DNA of 64,000 bases, taken from Sinohyriopsis cumingii. Its lineage: Eukaryota; Mollusca; Bivalvia; Unionida; Unionidae. Where the stretch lies: positions 34,287,644-34,351,643 of the forward strand of contig CM068831.1 of assembly GCA_028554795.2 (NCBI GenBank), written 5' to 3'. Under the pieces are notes generated by a model. That model saw only the letters and a program-made list of their open reading frames with translations, was not told where the DNA came from and did not search any database. A program made the translations under genes and the position numbers. Positions 37,319-50,793 of the stretch are shown here, in pieces. The first letter of the stretch is position 1. Each line of letters begins with the position of its first letter.

Positions 37319-40300
37319 TGCAACACAATGAAGGAATGTTTCTCTTTTCATTTAAGTGAAATTAATTAATTGTGCGTGTGCGTGCGTGGGGGGGGGGGGG
37401 AGGAGAAAAGAGAGCGAAAATAAAATAGTCCTCCAATTAACAGCAATTAATGTTAGGCATTGTTCAGCATCACATTACAGAGAATTATGCCTTAATAATA
37501 TACATTTTATAAAGGAACGTGACAATGAAATATATATCCTCCGTATACGCAATGCAATGATATAATGACTTTCAACAACTAATAGTTTATATGGAACAGG
37601 AAAGATATTAATCTGACATAGATTTACACAAGAATGTGCATGGTTATGACCGTCACAAATAATTACTTATTTGGTATACGAAATAATGTTGTAATATTCA
37701 ATCAGACTACTTGATATTACAAGTCACATGTACTAAAATCAGTTAGATTGATACTTTTGAGGTGTTCAGTTACGAAAATAGATCCAAAGATAAAGATTTT
37801 TCCCTTCAAAACAGATATGTTATTGAATCATAATCAATATGTATTTCGAATTAATATTCGCTTTTTACAGTATGTAATAAATAAACATCAAAATTACCAC
37901 GAATTCAGAGAAATATGTTTTGTTTTATCCGACATTCTCGTATAAACATACTTTTTAAGGCAAGCGCTGATTCTGAATTTAATTATAGGTTATCTGTATT
38001 TACTTGCTACATACGATACGAAAAGCGTTGGAAATAAATAACGATTGAGATTTTAAATGTGGCTGTCAGGAAAATGTGCGTAGAATTGGTACATTGTTCA
38101 TACTAACCTTTACTAACTAAAGTATTGTATACATTTGTCACACAGTCAAGGTCAATACAATGCGTTTAATGCGACAGAAGAGAAAGATAAAACTACATGT
38201 AACAATGGATGACCGGCGAAAGTAGGAATTAGAAAGGAAAGGAAATTATGCATGGTACATAGGACAATGTATTTACACGTAGAAGATACAAAACAAATTT
38301 TTACATTTCTTGACGCATCAATACATTTTTATATTTGAAGTCAATGACGTACAAAGCGTTACTTTGTATATTAATTTGACACTGATGTTTAGAATTGGTT
38401 GAAACATGCAATAGGCACACCGTTTGCGTCATCTGAAACAACTGTATTGCAGTCTAATGGAGGTTTCACATAATTTTTGCATACCTTAAATTAAGTATGT
38501 TTTCAGTAACTTTACTTAGTCGACAAATGCTTCCAGCAGCAGTCAGTACTCGCTGAGGTACAAAAGGTAACACAATCTGGAAAGAATAAATGGCAAAAAT
38601 TTAAATGTTTGGTACATCACTCAAGATGCACCATATAACACATTACACAATACAAAATATGATCGTTTTTACACAATGGTATTTCAAATCCATTTTAAAT
38701 AACGTGTGCAACATTTTCAGAAGGAAAATGATTGGCTTGAAGCTTACCTACAACATAAGTATCATATTTTAAAAAGAAGGTGTAACACATCAAACATGTT
38801 TTAATGCAGCAGTTCACAAGGTCACGTGATATACGCAAACTTCATAAGTGCAGACAGTACAATGAAAAAGCCACTTCGCTTCATCCTTTGCAAATAGAGT
38901 TGACAGTTTTTAATATAACCACATCTGCTTCTGATAGAAATATCTATATTATATTCTTCATTATTCCCAGCTTTAAATTAGAAAAAGTATTCGGGCTAAA
39001 TTAAGGCTTGGTATCATTTTAAATGTTCGTAATTAGTTCGTGCTATATATTTAGTGATCAACTGTGGAAACAATCATATCGCTCAGCAATACAACCTTTC
39101 CAACGGACACAAGTAAATACGTACAAACGTATAACACCAATTTAGGGAATGCATTTAAGTATGCATGAAGTATAAACTAACTTAAAGAGAGTAATTAATG
39201 TTCAATAAGACATACCGACAGGCAGGCATATATACACGAATAGGCAGAGACTATTTTGTAGTCGAAAACATTTCCTTTATGTATGAACTTGTCGAACGTG
39301 ATTATGTCAAGTAAACTAAATATGTCACAAGCTTGAAACCAAGTTCATCCTCATTCCTAATGAAATGTATTCTATGTATAATATATGTCTGACTCTTGTT
39401 TGCATGTGTATGTTTATGTGTGTTTTGTTTTCATTTTGTTTCCCACCGTTCGTCTTTGCTTAAGAGAATTACTCCGTCTTTCATTAGAATCATACGCCGT
39501 CCTTGAAGAAGCACGAAAGCACTACTGCGTCATAATTTTATGTTGTTGTATTTATTCAGTCTCCCATCTTGCTACAGCCTGTGGGAAGAAATCGGGATAA
39601 CACTAACCCTTCCTTTCCTACCATTATTGGACTTCGTCAGCATTAGATCAAAAGCCAAATACCTTATTGATATTTAAATATTGTTTGTTATTTGATCGGA
39701 TTTTAATCATTGTAAAGATTTAAGGAATCATAGAGTTAAAGGAGATTAGATAATCATTAACTTGTGACCAAGATTTGGGAGTTATGACCAATATTTATCT
39801 AAAAATAGGAGTTCGACCGGCTTATTAGCAAACAGGTATTTTCATATTGCTCCACCCAAATATGCATTCAAGTATCATTTGGTTTCCAGAGTTTAATCCT
39901 TTGGAGAGTTTTGATTCTTGTATTTCTTACAACCTAACACTATTCAAACGTTGTAGGTTGTATCCTTTTCGTTTTAAATTATAATCAAGTTATGTGTCAA
40001 GAGTTAAAACTGTTCAAAAGAACACCGAGATTAGGGTGCTGTTTTAAGCAATGTGTCATGATAAACGTATACTGTGTCTGATTATATTAGAATAATATGA
40101 AGATTCATTTAGTGAATGTCCGATCAGTGCAAGTGTGGACCATTTTGTAGCATTTTACACAATGATATTGCACTTTACCGACCTAAAATACACCAATTAA
40201 AAGTAAATATTTAAACAATTACATTGGTGCATTTTAACATGATATAGGAGGATACAATGCTAGATTAAATTTGATTTTGACATATTTGCCGAGACCGTTT

Positions 40301-40854
40301 CTGACTCAACGTACTAAGATTTTGCAAGCAATTAGACTACTAACTAAGGAAGTAACATTTAAATATATTGAATAAATAAAGACTGAGTGGCCAGTACAGA
40401 TCAACAGCTTATGACATCGGACCATATCATAAGGGTTTCGGTTTCGTTTCATAATTCCGTCTGTATAATGAGTCACAAAGTAAGAAAGCTCGAGTGTAAG
40501 ACGATATGTGAAACAGTTACCTCATGATTCATGAAACTTGTACAAACATTACTGTATGCGTTGCTGTTCATCTCAAGATGCCTATGAGGTGACGAAAACG
40601 ATCTTGTGTATTTGTGCCAAGACAATTATTACAAGAAATGATAATAAATGCATACAACAATTCTTCATATTTTATTTCACTTGAACTAATTAGAGTCCTC
40701 TATTAGCCAAAAGAATAAAAGAACAACATTAAAGAATATGAATTAGCGCTATGACAACCGACAGTCCGAGTCCTAAAAAATCTAATTTATCTACGTTATA
40801 CTCTATCTCATATTTTGTCTTTATACCACACAATTAATGATAACAATCCCTTAT

Positions 40855-40912
40855 AGTGCCACTCTGAATGTCACGACAGATCCATTATAGTGCCACTCTA
40901 CATGTCACGACA
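40855..40912. repeat. 34-bp tandem repeat, two copies
   Basis: Unit begins CCATTATAGTGCCACTC and contains ATGTCACGACAG. The other duplication copy has three units (about 57557-57655). Confidence 0.8.
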
Positions 40913-42299
40913 GTCTGTCTAAGTGGCAGGATGATTCATAAACCACTTAGGACTAAGGACGTGTCATATTATCGAATGCAAACCGGACTTGATTTACACC
41001 AGTCCGGAATTCACAGTAACTCAATGATCACGCTATGTCGAAGGTTTCTTTTATTCCATCAATGGACATGCTATTCTGGTTCTCATGTTCCCTAGTCTTC
41101 AAAATTTCTGAACTAATTATGCCGTCCGAAAGTGCCTGCTATAAGTTGCTTGCAGTACAAACATTTATGATAAGGCAAAAAGCTATTATATCAATTATAT
41201 TTGTTGAGAAAAGATTGCAAGATAAAATAAAAATAATAGCTGGGCTTTAAAGAAAGCCCCAGCCCCAATAGAGCGCGAAGCTGAAATAATTATCAGTTCC
41301 ACTTTTGTAAGTCAGTGTAGTTGCGAATAAGACGGCCATTACTTAATGAAAACGTAGTATTCACAAATGTAAGTTTTGATCATTCGCACACATACGAGTT
41401 TTGCAACTGTTACGAGTGTGTATTTTGCGTGTGAATTAATGTTTGTAGATGATTGTTTTCTTAAGTCATATATCCGAGCTATTAAAATCAGTGTCAAAAG
41501 CCAATAGGTCGTGCTGTATCCTACTAGTGAATCACATAATACAAAATTATGGAAACCTGTGTAAACATTGGTGGGAAAAACAATATGGGTCTACAAATTC
41601 TAGGAGCGATGAGAAAGAGGCTGATATAGACTGTATGTCATGATTACATGTATGTTTTACTATAAGTCAGTTCGTTTCCTTTTCTATAATTTTCGTTAAT
41701 TGTCGTTTATCATTTCCTATTTGTTTATAACAATTGGTATATACTCCATCCATAAGCAATTTTTATGCTTGACGTTTTAGAATTGAAATTGTTTTATTTT
41801 TCAGTTTATTTCATTCCACTCAGATGACGCATAACTATTTTATTCATTGATTCATGATAACCAAAGCAATTTAAATCCCAAAGGTGACTTCGCTGCAATA
41901 TATATGCACCGATATTCATAAAAGCGATAGATAGATCAGTTTCTTTGAAGAAACATATCCCACTCTAAGCAACCGAGCTATTAATGGGGTTCGGTAGTAT
42001 CTCAACCAATGGAAATCTATCTCAAAAGCTTTTGAAAACCCTTCCACGTGACTGAGCCAGGATTATATTTAGTCAGGGAAACAAATCTGTTTAAGCATAG
42101 TGCGACAAACGCAATTAGATTTTAATCTGTACAAAATTATCAACATGGACTGCCAGGTATGAGAGATATTGTTACAAATGTGCCCACCATTTCCTCCTCT
42201 TTCGGTCGACCGGGAAGTCCGGCATGTGTGACATAATCTCTGTTACTTTAAGAATTTGTGCTTACTACAACAAAATTTGGGAAAATGTATGTACGGATA

Positions 42300-42456
<157 letters not shown>

Positions 42457-42990
42457 GGTGTATGGTTTGCGTATTTATAATCCAGAAATCTTTTGATGAA
42501 CATGACGAAATGTGCAAGTTTCTCTGATACGAATGTTAATTTTTATATCAAGTTAATTAGAACAAAGCGTACATCACAAGTATACAGCTTTCCTTTCTTG
42601 TGCTACGTTTGTAACCTTTGACTATAATGAAATCTAATTATTCTTGAATAAAGTACCTGAACTTGTTGCTGCCGTGGATGCTAGTTCGCTATGAAAAAAT
42701 GGCTAGTCGATAACATGTTGTGCGTAGATTTTGCCACTCCAATATAAAACGTTGAAAACTCCATTACGATACACTGTGTAAGAATATAACTGAACAGAGC
42801 ACAAATTTTCCTGTATTATTTCGTAGGCCTTTCGCAGGTGGTACAAGAGAAAATAATTACATTGAGGTGGATTCATATTAGGGAAGTCAGTGTTAGTGTG
42901 AAGATCTTTAAATAGCGATACAAAATAGACGGTAGGTGTTATCTACGGTTTCCCGCACTCGTGTGCCCGATGCTTTAGCATGTAAATGAT

Positions 42991-43484
42991 GTGGTTCAAA
43001 TGCCTTATGTTGAAACTCATTTTTCGCTGACACTGACTGTAGGATTCATCTTAATTTTAGTGGGACAAATAAAGAATGCATATCATTCCAAAGAACATCT
43101 AAAGTTTTTCCCATCTCTATGTCACATCCATGAAACACAATTTGATCTTGGTTGCATTATCAAAAAAGAACACCGTAAGGTTAGACATTATTCAGTACAC
43201 ATAAATATCATAGACCGCGACTTTAACAATAAAACTACAATGTGGATGAAAAAGAATTTTACACACCTAGCATATATTTGCTTATGAATGTGCATGTCAT
43301 TTATGCAAATGGAAAACAGAAATGGAGAAAACCAAACGCCGAACTGGATAAATTAGCAAGGGCCAATATTAAGACAGCTTCCGCCAAATTGCCTGAAGTT
43401 AGAAATAATACTGTTGAAATAATTATGCAGATGATGTACTTTTTGCGATCACATATCAGTGTGTCATCATTATTTTTCATGTAA
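42991..43484 (+). other. Two overlapping unrecognised plus-strand ORFs
   Basis: Frames 42991-43287 (98 codons) and 43242-43484 (80 codons) are open and identical in copy 2 (61131-61427 and 61382-61624). As the whole region is nearly identical between copies, conservation is no evidence of coding. A Lys/Asn-rich segment (KQKWRKPNAELDKLARAN) in the second looks protein-like. No domain recognised. Confidence 0.2.
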
Positions 43485-44506
43485 ATGTCATTGTCTCTGG
43501 GTATCAAATAAATATTATATCACTCAATTGCATTTCGATGTCATATTATTCACTTACATTTACTAAAAGCAAATACGCTGTTTTCTTTGAATCACATGTT
43601 TACTTTGGTTAAATAGTTTATTTTAAACGTCTTAAGCCAACATGGCCTACAGAACACTAAATATTTAAACAAGTACGAGTCAGTATTAAATGTTTCTGAA
43701 ATACGCATCTAAAATTTGCTTCTTCTTGCTTTTTCTTGAAATGCATATTTACACGGTTGATCTTAATATGATTTTGCATGACATTCGTTTCTGTGTCTTT
43801 AGACAAATTTGACCAAACAGAAACTAAAATTAATGGTACCTACCCGTATAAAATGATATGAATTTCGTCCGCAGTTATAATGTTTTTACAGATTTGTTTG
43901 ATCTGCTTGCATGGCTGTAGTTTTATGTTTTTAAATATTTCTTGTTATGTACGCTTTTCTACTACATCAGGCATTGCAACAATATCAAATAATTCTCAGA
44001 GCCATTCCAAATAGGTCAAAACTGTAATGCTTCGTTTGTCCTTCTTTGTACTTTTATTTCGTGCTAGCACTAAAACGTTTTATGTGTAGTAATCTGTTTT
44101 TATAAAGTTATTTTTCAACATTGCCCATGTTCTCTTCACGAAAGGTTTGATGTGTTAACGTTGGTTTGTACGCGTAAAATCAAATGCATTAGATATGACC
44201 ACACAAACGCATGTAATGTCTGTGAGTGCCTTTAGCATTGTATATGTTGATTTTATCAACTTCAAAATGTTATATCGGAGCAAATTCAAATATAGGAAGT
44301 GTGACATTGATCACTAAATTCCGCCGTATTACGACGTATTCAATATAATGCCAATGTCATTGAGTAATCTTAACTCTCTGAGATTTAATCTACATCTCGA
44401 TGTTTGAAACATATATAATTTATATTTATTCGGCTGTGTTTAGGTTTTAAAACAAAAAATACTTCAAATTAGAAAGATGAAACTAATAAGTATACTGGCA
44501 CTAACT

Positions 44507-44512
44507 TTTATT
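44507..44512 (-). terminator. Poly(A) signal of receptor gene B
   Basis: AATAAA on the minus strand about 145 bp after the stop codon. The same signal for gene C is at 62647-62652. Confidence 0.45.
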
Positions 44513-44657
44513 GAAAATTATGTTTAGATTACGAACTGACCCACTTTCCCCGTTTCACTCCATAGCACTATACTGTGCAGGTGCCAAGATTTATATACAT
44601 ATATGAAGACTCCATGTTCTTGTGAATGCTTATGAATACATTGTCAACAGGTGTAAA

Positions 44658-45081
44658 TTAAAACCCGGTTGATTGACTTGTGGAAACAAATTCGGAATTA
44701 ACAGGGGATGAGTTAATTGGACGGATGCATTCGTCGAATTCTACGGAACTTAAGGTTATGGGATTGATATATTCATCGAATTCTACAGAACATGAGTGAA
44801 CTGGATTCAGGTACCCATCAAGAGCATCATCACGTTTGACGTTGTCGAGCTTCATTGGATGCTCTATTTCATTTTTTGCAGGAACTACGTTTTGCCGAAA
44901 CAGCAATGCATCGCTGCATTGTACAAACTCCAGTTCGATAGCAGTACTGAATTCACCTCTTTCGCTGCTTACAACTGTCAAGTACCCTCCAAGCAAAATT
45001 TCTTCCTGCTTGATTTCCTCTTCATCATCTTTATTACACTCCTTACACGTATCAATATTTGACATTTTGTCCACATGTAAG
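44658..45081 (-). CDS. Gene B last exon: cytoplasmic tail with repeated tyrosine motifs
   Basis: Acceptor TTTTTTAG at 45082, stop at 44658-44660. It codes for an acidic tail with GGYLTVV (Tyr 31 counted from the first Met), DGYLNPV (Tyr 88) and DEYINPI (Tyr 102). An imperfect repeat [11 protein letters not shown] / [11 protein letters not shown] follows, in which the third tyrosine is a cysteine. YLNP and YINP fit the pY-x-N pattern bound by Grb2-type SH2 domains. They do not fit ITAM or ITIM spacing. Confidence 0.75.
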
Positions 45082-45148
45082 CTAAAAAATATAAATTATA
45101 ACGTTTTAAAGAAAATTGAAAATTCTACTAAAACATCACATACACACA

Positions 45149-45220
<72 letters not shown>

Positions 45221-46282
45221 TAAGCATATCTTCGATTTCCAGTCTACGAAGTATGTATACGTGCGTACTCTCCATATCAACGTTATATTATATGAGTTTT
45301 TATCGCGTATGTGTTACATTCACGTTTAATTTGCCATACCGAATTTCAATGTGACTTCACTCTCAAAATAGACAAATGATGTTGGTTATAACACTCTCAA
45401 CTGAACTCATATTATCTTCAATCAAAATGTATAAAATGGATGAATATTCACAAAAATAGCTCAGTAAATATGTGTGGGTCCTTACGACACGAAGCTACAC
45501 ATGCATCATGACCTGGACCTCCATTGGTTTTGGTTTTGGCTTTTTGTTTTTGTTTTGTCTTTTGTTTGCTTCTGTTTCCTTGTTTTCTGTTTCAAGAAGA
45601 TGAACAATATACCTACCGTATCCTATATTTGTGCCGAAGAAATGCTAAGAAAGCAATTATAATTCCTCCTATTCCCAGCACTACATACAGCAGCGGTTTC
45701 TCTGAAATTTATAATTTTCTTAATTGTTTGTTGTATCTTTTCAAGACGTTTTGCCTTAATTTCTTAAAAATGGACAACAAATTAAAATCACCACTAAATT
45801 AAATTCTCCAACTCAATATTTTAGTATCGGATCACGTAGCGTATGACATACCATATCTCAAATAGGCTGTCAGTAGTATAACGTGCATATAATGCTAAAT
45901 ATAAATAATACTATAAATTGAAAAAGTTCAGAAACAATGAAATAACTAAGTGCACACAACAGCGGAAACATTTAACAATGAATGAATATTTCTTAATTTG
46001 CTTCATTTGCTGTGCATACATTTGAATTTTCCTTCAAGATAACGATAATATTACTATAGGAGAAATGGATACTTCGGTTAAAATATTGACGTACTGCCTA
46101 CTTGCTCTTGGATTTTCCCCATCTAATATGAATATTTTATAGCTAGGATACCATTTCTTAAAAGCGTATTGGTCAGCTGAAATAATCTGTTTATTTTAAT
46201 TTTGAATTTTACAAAGTATATTTGAATTTTCGTAAGATGGGCAGTATATTACCAGTATAGGTGGTAAGGTTACATACACACA

Positions 46283-46334
<52 letters not shown>

Positions 46335-46641
46335 TTTATAAGGCAATGACTAAGCCTGGTATTAACGCAACTCTTGACAACGAATATATTAAATATCCGT
46401 TCATCTAATGAGTTTTATTTCTTCGAGCAGAATCGTCCGTCGATAGCATTGCCAAGGAAGTCACAGTTTCTCAAAAATCCTTGTATCAATAAATTAAAAA
46501 TGTGGTTCCACCATTAGAGAGTCTTGCGAATTATTAGTGTCAATTGCTTCTTACTTAGTAATCCTGTCATTTTGTTTACAACCGTGCTGTTATTTCATAA
46601 GGTAATTAGCAGAGCAAATCGTTGTATTAAGCACATACAAC

Positions 46642-46675
<34 letters not shown>

Positions 46676-49600
46676 TAATAATAATAATGACTTTGTATAG
46701 CGCCTAATCTTTAGAAGCTCTAAGCGCTTTACAACATTAGACAACACCTATAAGATAAGAAACATAATAATATTATTATAAAAACACACAATATGAAATT
46801 AGAAAAACATTAAGAAATAAAAAAAAACATGCTGAGAATATTTCAGGTAGGAAACATAATTCGGTCTTTAAGTTTGTTCTTGCAGTCGAAATAAGTGAGT
46901 TTTGAGACCCCTCTTGAATGTGATCACTGTGTCTTTGTGTCTAAGTTCAGTGGGCAATTCATTTAACGTTGCTGGGCCCTGGTATGCACAAGAACGCTCT
47001 CCATATGACTTTGTTTTCATAGTGGGAATAATGAGTATACGGTTGTCAGAAGAGGAGAGTAAGTATCTTGCTGGTGTGTACACATGGGTGAGGTCAGATA
47101 GTTATGTTGGACTGGAGTCCGACAGTGAAATGTAACACAGAGTACAAATTGTGTGTTTGATTCTGGATCGAATGGATAGCCAGTGTAGGGTACATAGCAG
47201 CGGGGATGTGTGCACTGATCGTGGTACTCTAAGTATGATCTGAGCAGCTGTGTTTTGAACGTTTTGAAGTTTCTGGAGTAGATATTGAGATGAACCAGAC
47301 AGAATTGAGTTACAATAGTCCAGTCTTGAAAGTACTAATGAACACATAAGTGTTATAGTGGCATCAACTGATAGATATTTGCGAATTGAGCTGATGCGTC
47401 TCAGCTCAAGATATGCAAATCGTTATATTCAGCACATAAAACATGGGTGTTCCTAACTTGAGACCTTTCTACCATACTATATAGACGAATCTAACTTCGA
47501 TATCACCAATGTATATCAAATGTTTATCTTCAAGATATTTGCAATATGTATGGTAGATTAAATATGATACTGTGGAATAAAATAAAATTAATATTTAATT
47601 ATGAGATTGACATTTCTGCTCCAAAAGTTATGGATATTAATCATACCCTCCATCATGACCTACACGAGCTGAACGTTCTGCTTTAATCAACGAAGCACAC
47701 CAATCGTCTAATACCGTGTGTGTTTCAGATGGAATTATCATATACATTGATAAGGGTGTCTTATGATTTTCTTTGAAACAATCTCTTTCTCACTCAATCC
47801 AAAAACAACCAGTCTCTCACAGATTCGTTTCCAATTTACATAAAATCTGAAGGCTTCTAGAAGTGAAAAACAAAAGCTGAATCCGATTTAGTCGAAACGA
47901 AGTACGAAATAAGGCGTGGATATAGTGCATTTGTGCTTCTCAGCTTATTATACCAATGTACTGGTATTGTATATGCTGTAGTTTAGCTTTCTATATATCT
48001 TAAAGGAAATAGGATGTTATCTTGGTTTAAAGCATTATTATTCAATAGACCCCATAAATCACAATTACTCAATTCTTAGCCATAGGTCCACCGAACTGTT
48101 GGCTTATAGGCATAAAAACAGGATGCAAGTATGTATATGTAAAGTCTTTGTACATATAGATCGAGACAGACAAAACTATAGTCAGACTAAGATAAACATG
48201 CATATACATATATACAAACATATATGCATACCAATATATGCATACATATCTGACCGAATTCTTTTACTGATTCGATGATTAAATGATCATAGGAAAATCA
48301 TTCCTTATAACCAATACATAGTTTGCCTAATTAATTATTATGATTTAACTGATACAGTTAACCCTGTTTATACCGGTAATTACAGTTAGTGCTATTAGAC
48401 AATGATTGATTAGAAAACTAAACAATGCAAAATAACGAACAAAAATAACATTGCTCGAAGTAGTATATGTTTGTGTACGATATTGCATTGAAATTGTACG
48501 TAACATATCTATACTTTTTGATACAGGTATCAATTATCCTTCGTAAAGTTCTAAAACGGAACAAATGTTTTATTTAAATGGAAATATCTGTTTTATTTTT
48601 TTATTTTTTTATTTATTTCATTGATTAGGTGGACGACGCGAAGTTATTCCACTCAGTAATTTACATTTCTCTTACCTGTTCCTATATCGAAGCTCCTTGG
48701 TGACACTACATGTCCAGTCAGGTTGTTATCTGTACAATAAGAAACAAATCTATGTTTTGTTATAGGCTTTCAACATGATTGTATTTATTCAATATCTATG
48801 CTACCCCTTAAACTCATGGACGTTTGCCAGACAGACAGAGAGAGAGGAAGACGGAGAGAGACAGACAGACAGAGACAGAGAGAGACATACAGAGTGAAAG
48901 AGCGATCTCACAGGCAGCTATCTGTACCGCAGCATACAGATTACATTTGTTCAAGGACACTTGATGATAAAACTAAAAGCAAATTTAACAGGTGAATACG
49001 TTTCTTTCCTAATGCTATGGAACGACAGGACACATAATCATCATTTTCTTGAATTAGAAACAGCAATAATGTTGGTGTCATTTTGATAACGATGGTAAAT
49101 ATTTTCCATTAATTGAAGATCTAATTGTTTAATGAAATCAAACAGGAGGGTGATGTATCCTGATTTTGTATTTCTCTTGAGCAAATGTTGCATATGTTTT
49201 GATGGAAACTAATATCACTATATACTGTATGTTATACCGCAAATTTCTGGCATTTCCAACTGTAAGTTTGAAACTAAATGAAGATGATGCCATAATTACT
49301 TTTTCGCACAGTACCGCCCACAAACTTCAATACCATTGTGTCCAATAACCTGCAGCTAATGTTAGACGCCACTTGAGTGTTAAGTATTGCCGCCTTGAAT
49401 GGTGACAAACCAAGTTCAAACCCCATAATGCGCATGAACATTTTTCTTCATTTCTTGTACTGTTTTGCAATGAATTACTTAGGAGAATTATAGTACGTAC
49501 TACTGGTGTTTTCTGTACGAATATGTACAAGACAAGAACATAACAGTAAACCGATCATATTACCTCACGGGATAAGGTAAGTAATGTGTTAATTTTCAGT

Positions 49601-50704
49601 CTGTTGTACATATTGCCACAAAAAGGTTTGATCATAAATTAAAAAGAAATCTTACTATATCCCATTGACTAATGGTTAGATTTCATACAATACAAATTGT
49701 TTTTCAACCACTCGATACAATAATCGTTATAAACTCGTTTCAAGTAAATAGCATCTTTATAATGGTTCCCATTTTCTACTCAAACGTGCCGAGTACATAA
49801 ATCATTAATATTTGGCGGCTATATTTTGATATGAATATTACATCAACAACCTCCTCGGAAACTGTTATTTTAATTCAAGTAGAACAATAATATATAAATA
49901 ACATTCTATATAATGTAACAATATGTACATCAATTGGTATGGAATAAAAATACCTTGAATGTCGAGAAACATAGAATCCAGAAGACGACCTTTGTCATTC
50001 CAAGCGAAATATGAGCCTTTATGTAGCCATTCGATTTCGGGAAATGAGAACGAAAATTCTCCTTTTCTCAACACACAGTTGTGAATATTTTTATTTTCCC
50101 TTGATCCAAAATTTGTATATGTGCAGCTGTCGTCAGTCGAATTATACATTATGACTGGTTGGCTCACTTTGGAATTGGGATTATCAACCCTTACCGAAGG
50201 CGTGTTGTTCTCATAAATTATGAATGAAAGTGTGATTGGTTCCCCAAGTCGTGCCACAAATACGTGACCTGCAAATCAAAATTAATGAAACAGAGGCATG
50301 AAATTTGTATAAAAACTAAAGTACAAATAACATGATATAGCGTGGATTATGTGTATGATGATGAATATATATTAAATATATTTTAAATTAAAAATACATA
50401 CAATCTAGATAAAATTAAATGTTGAGTTTCTAGGTAGTTGCTGTCACGTGTGCCTGATACGTTAACATGCTGACCAACCGGAGTTATTTATAATCAATTA
50501 CTATACACTAGAACCCAATAGACGAAGTATTTGACGTAATACATGCACATTATCTCTTATTTGTCATTGTTTTCGTGATTCGATCATGTAGCACTGTTTG
50601 AGCTCATTACGTTTATAGAACATATTCATTCTTTTATCAGTAACTAATTAAGATTATTTATTAAGTCTTTGTGAAAAAAGTAATATTCACACACACACAC
50701 ACAC

Positions 50705-50793
<89 letters not shown>

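Noticed and set aside
44796-45354. Plus-strand frames opposite the gene B tail exon (also 62936-63368)
   Set aside because: Antisense shadows of the tail exon running into a TA tract.
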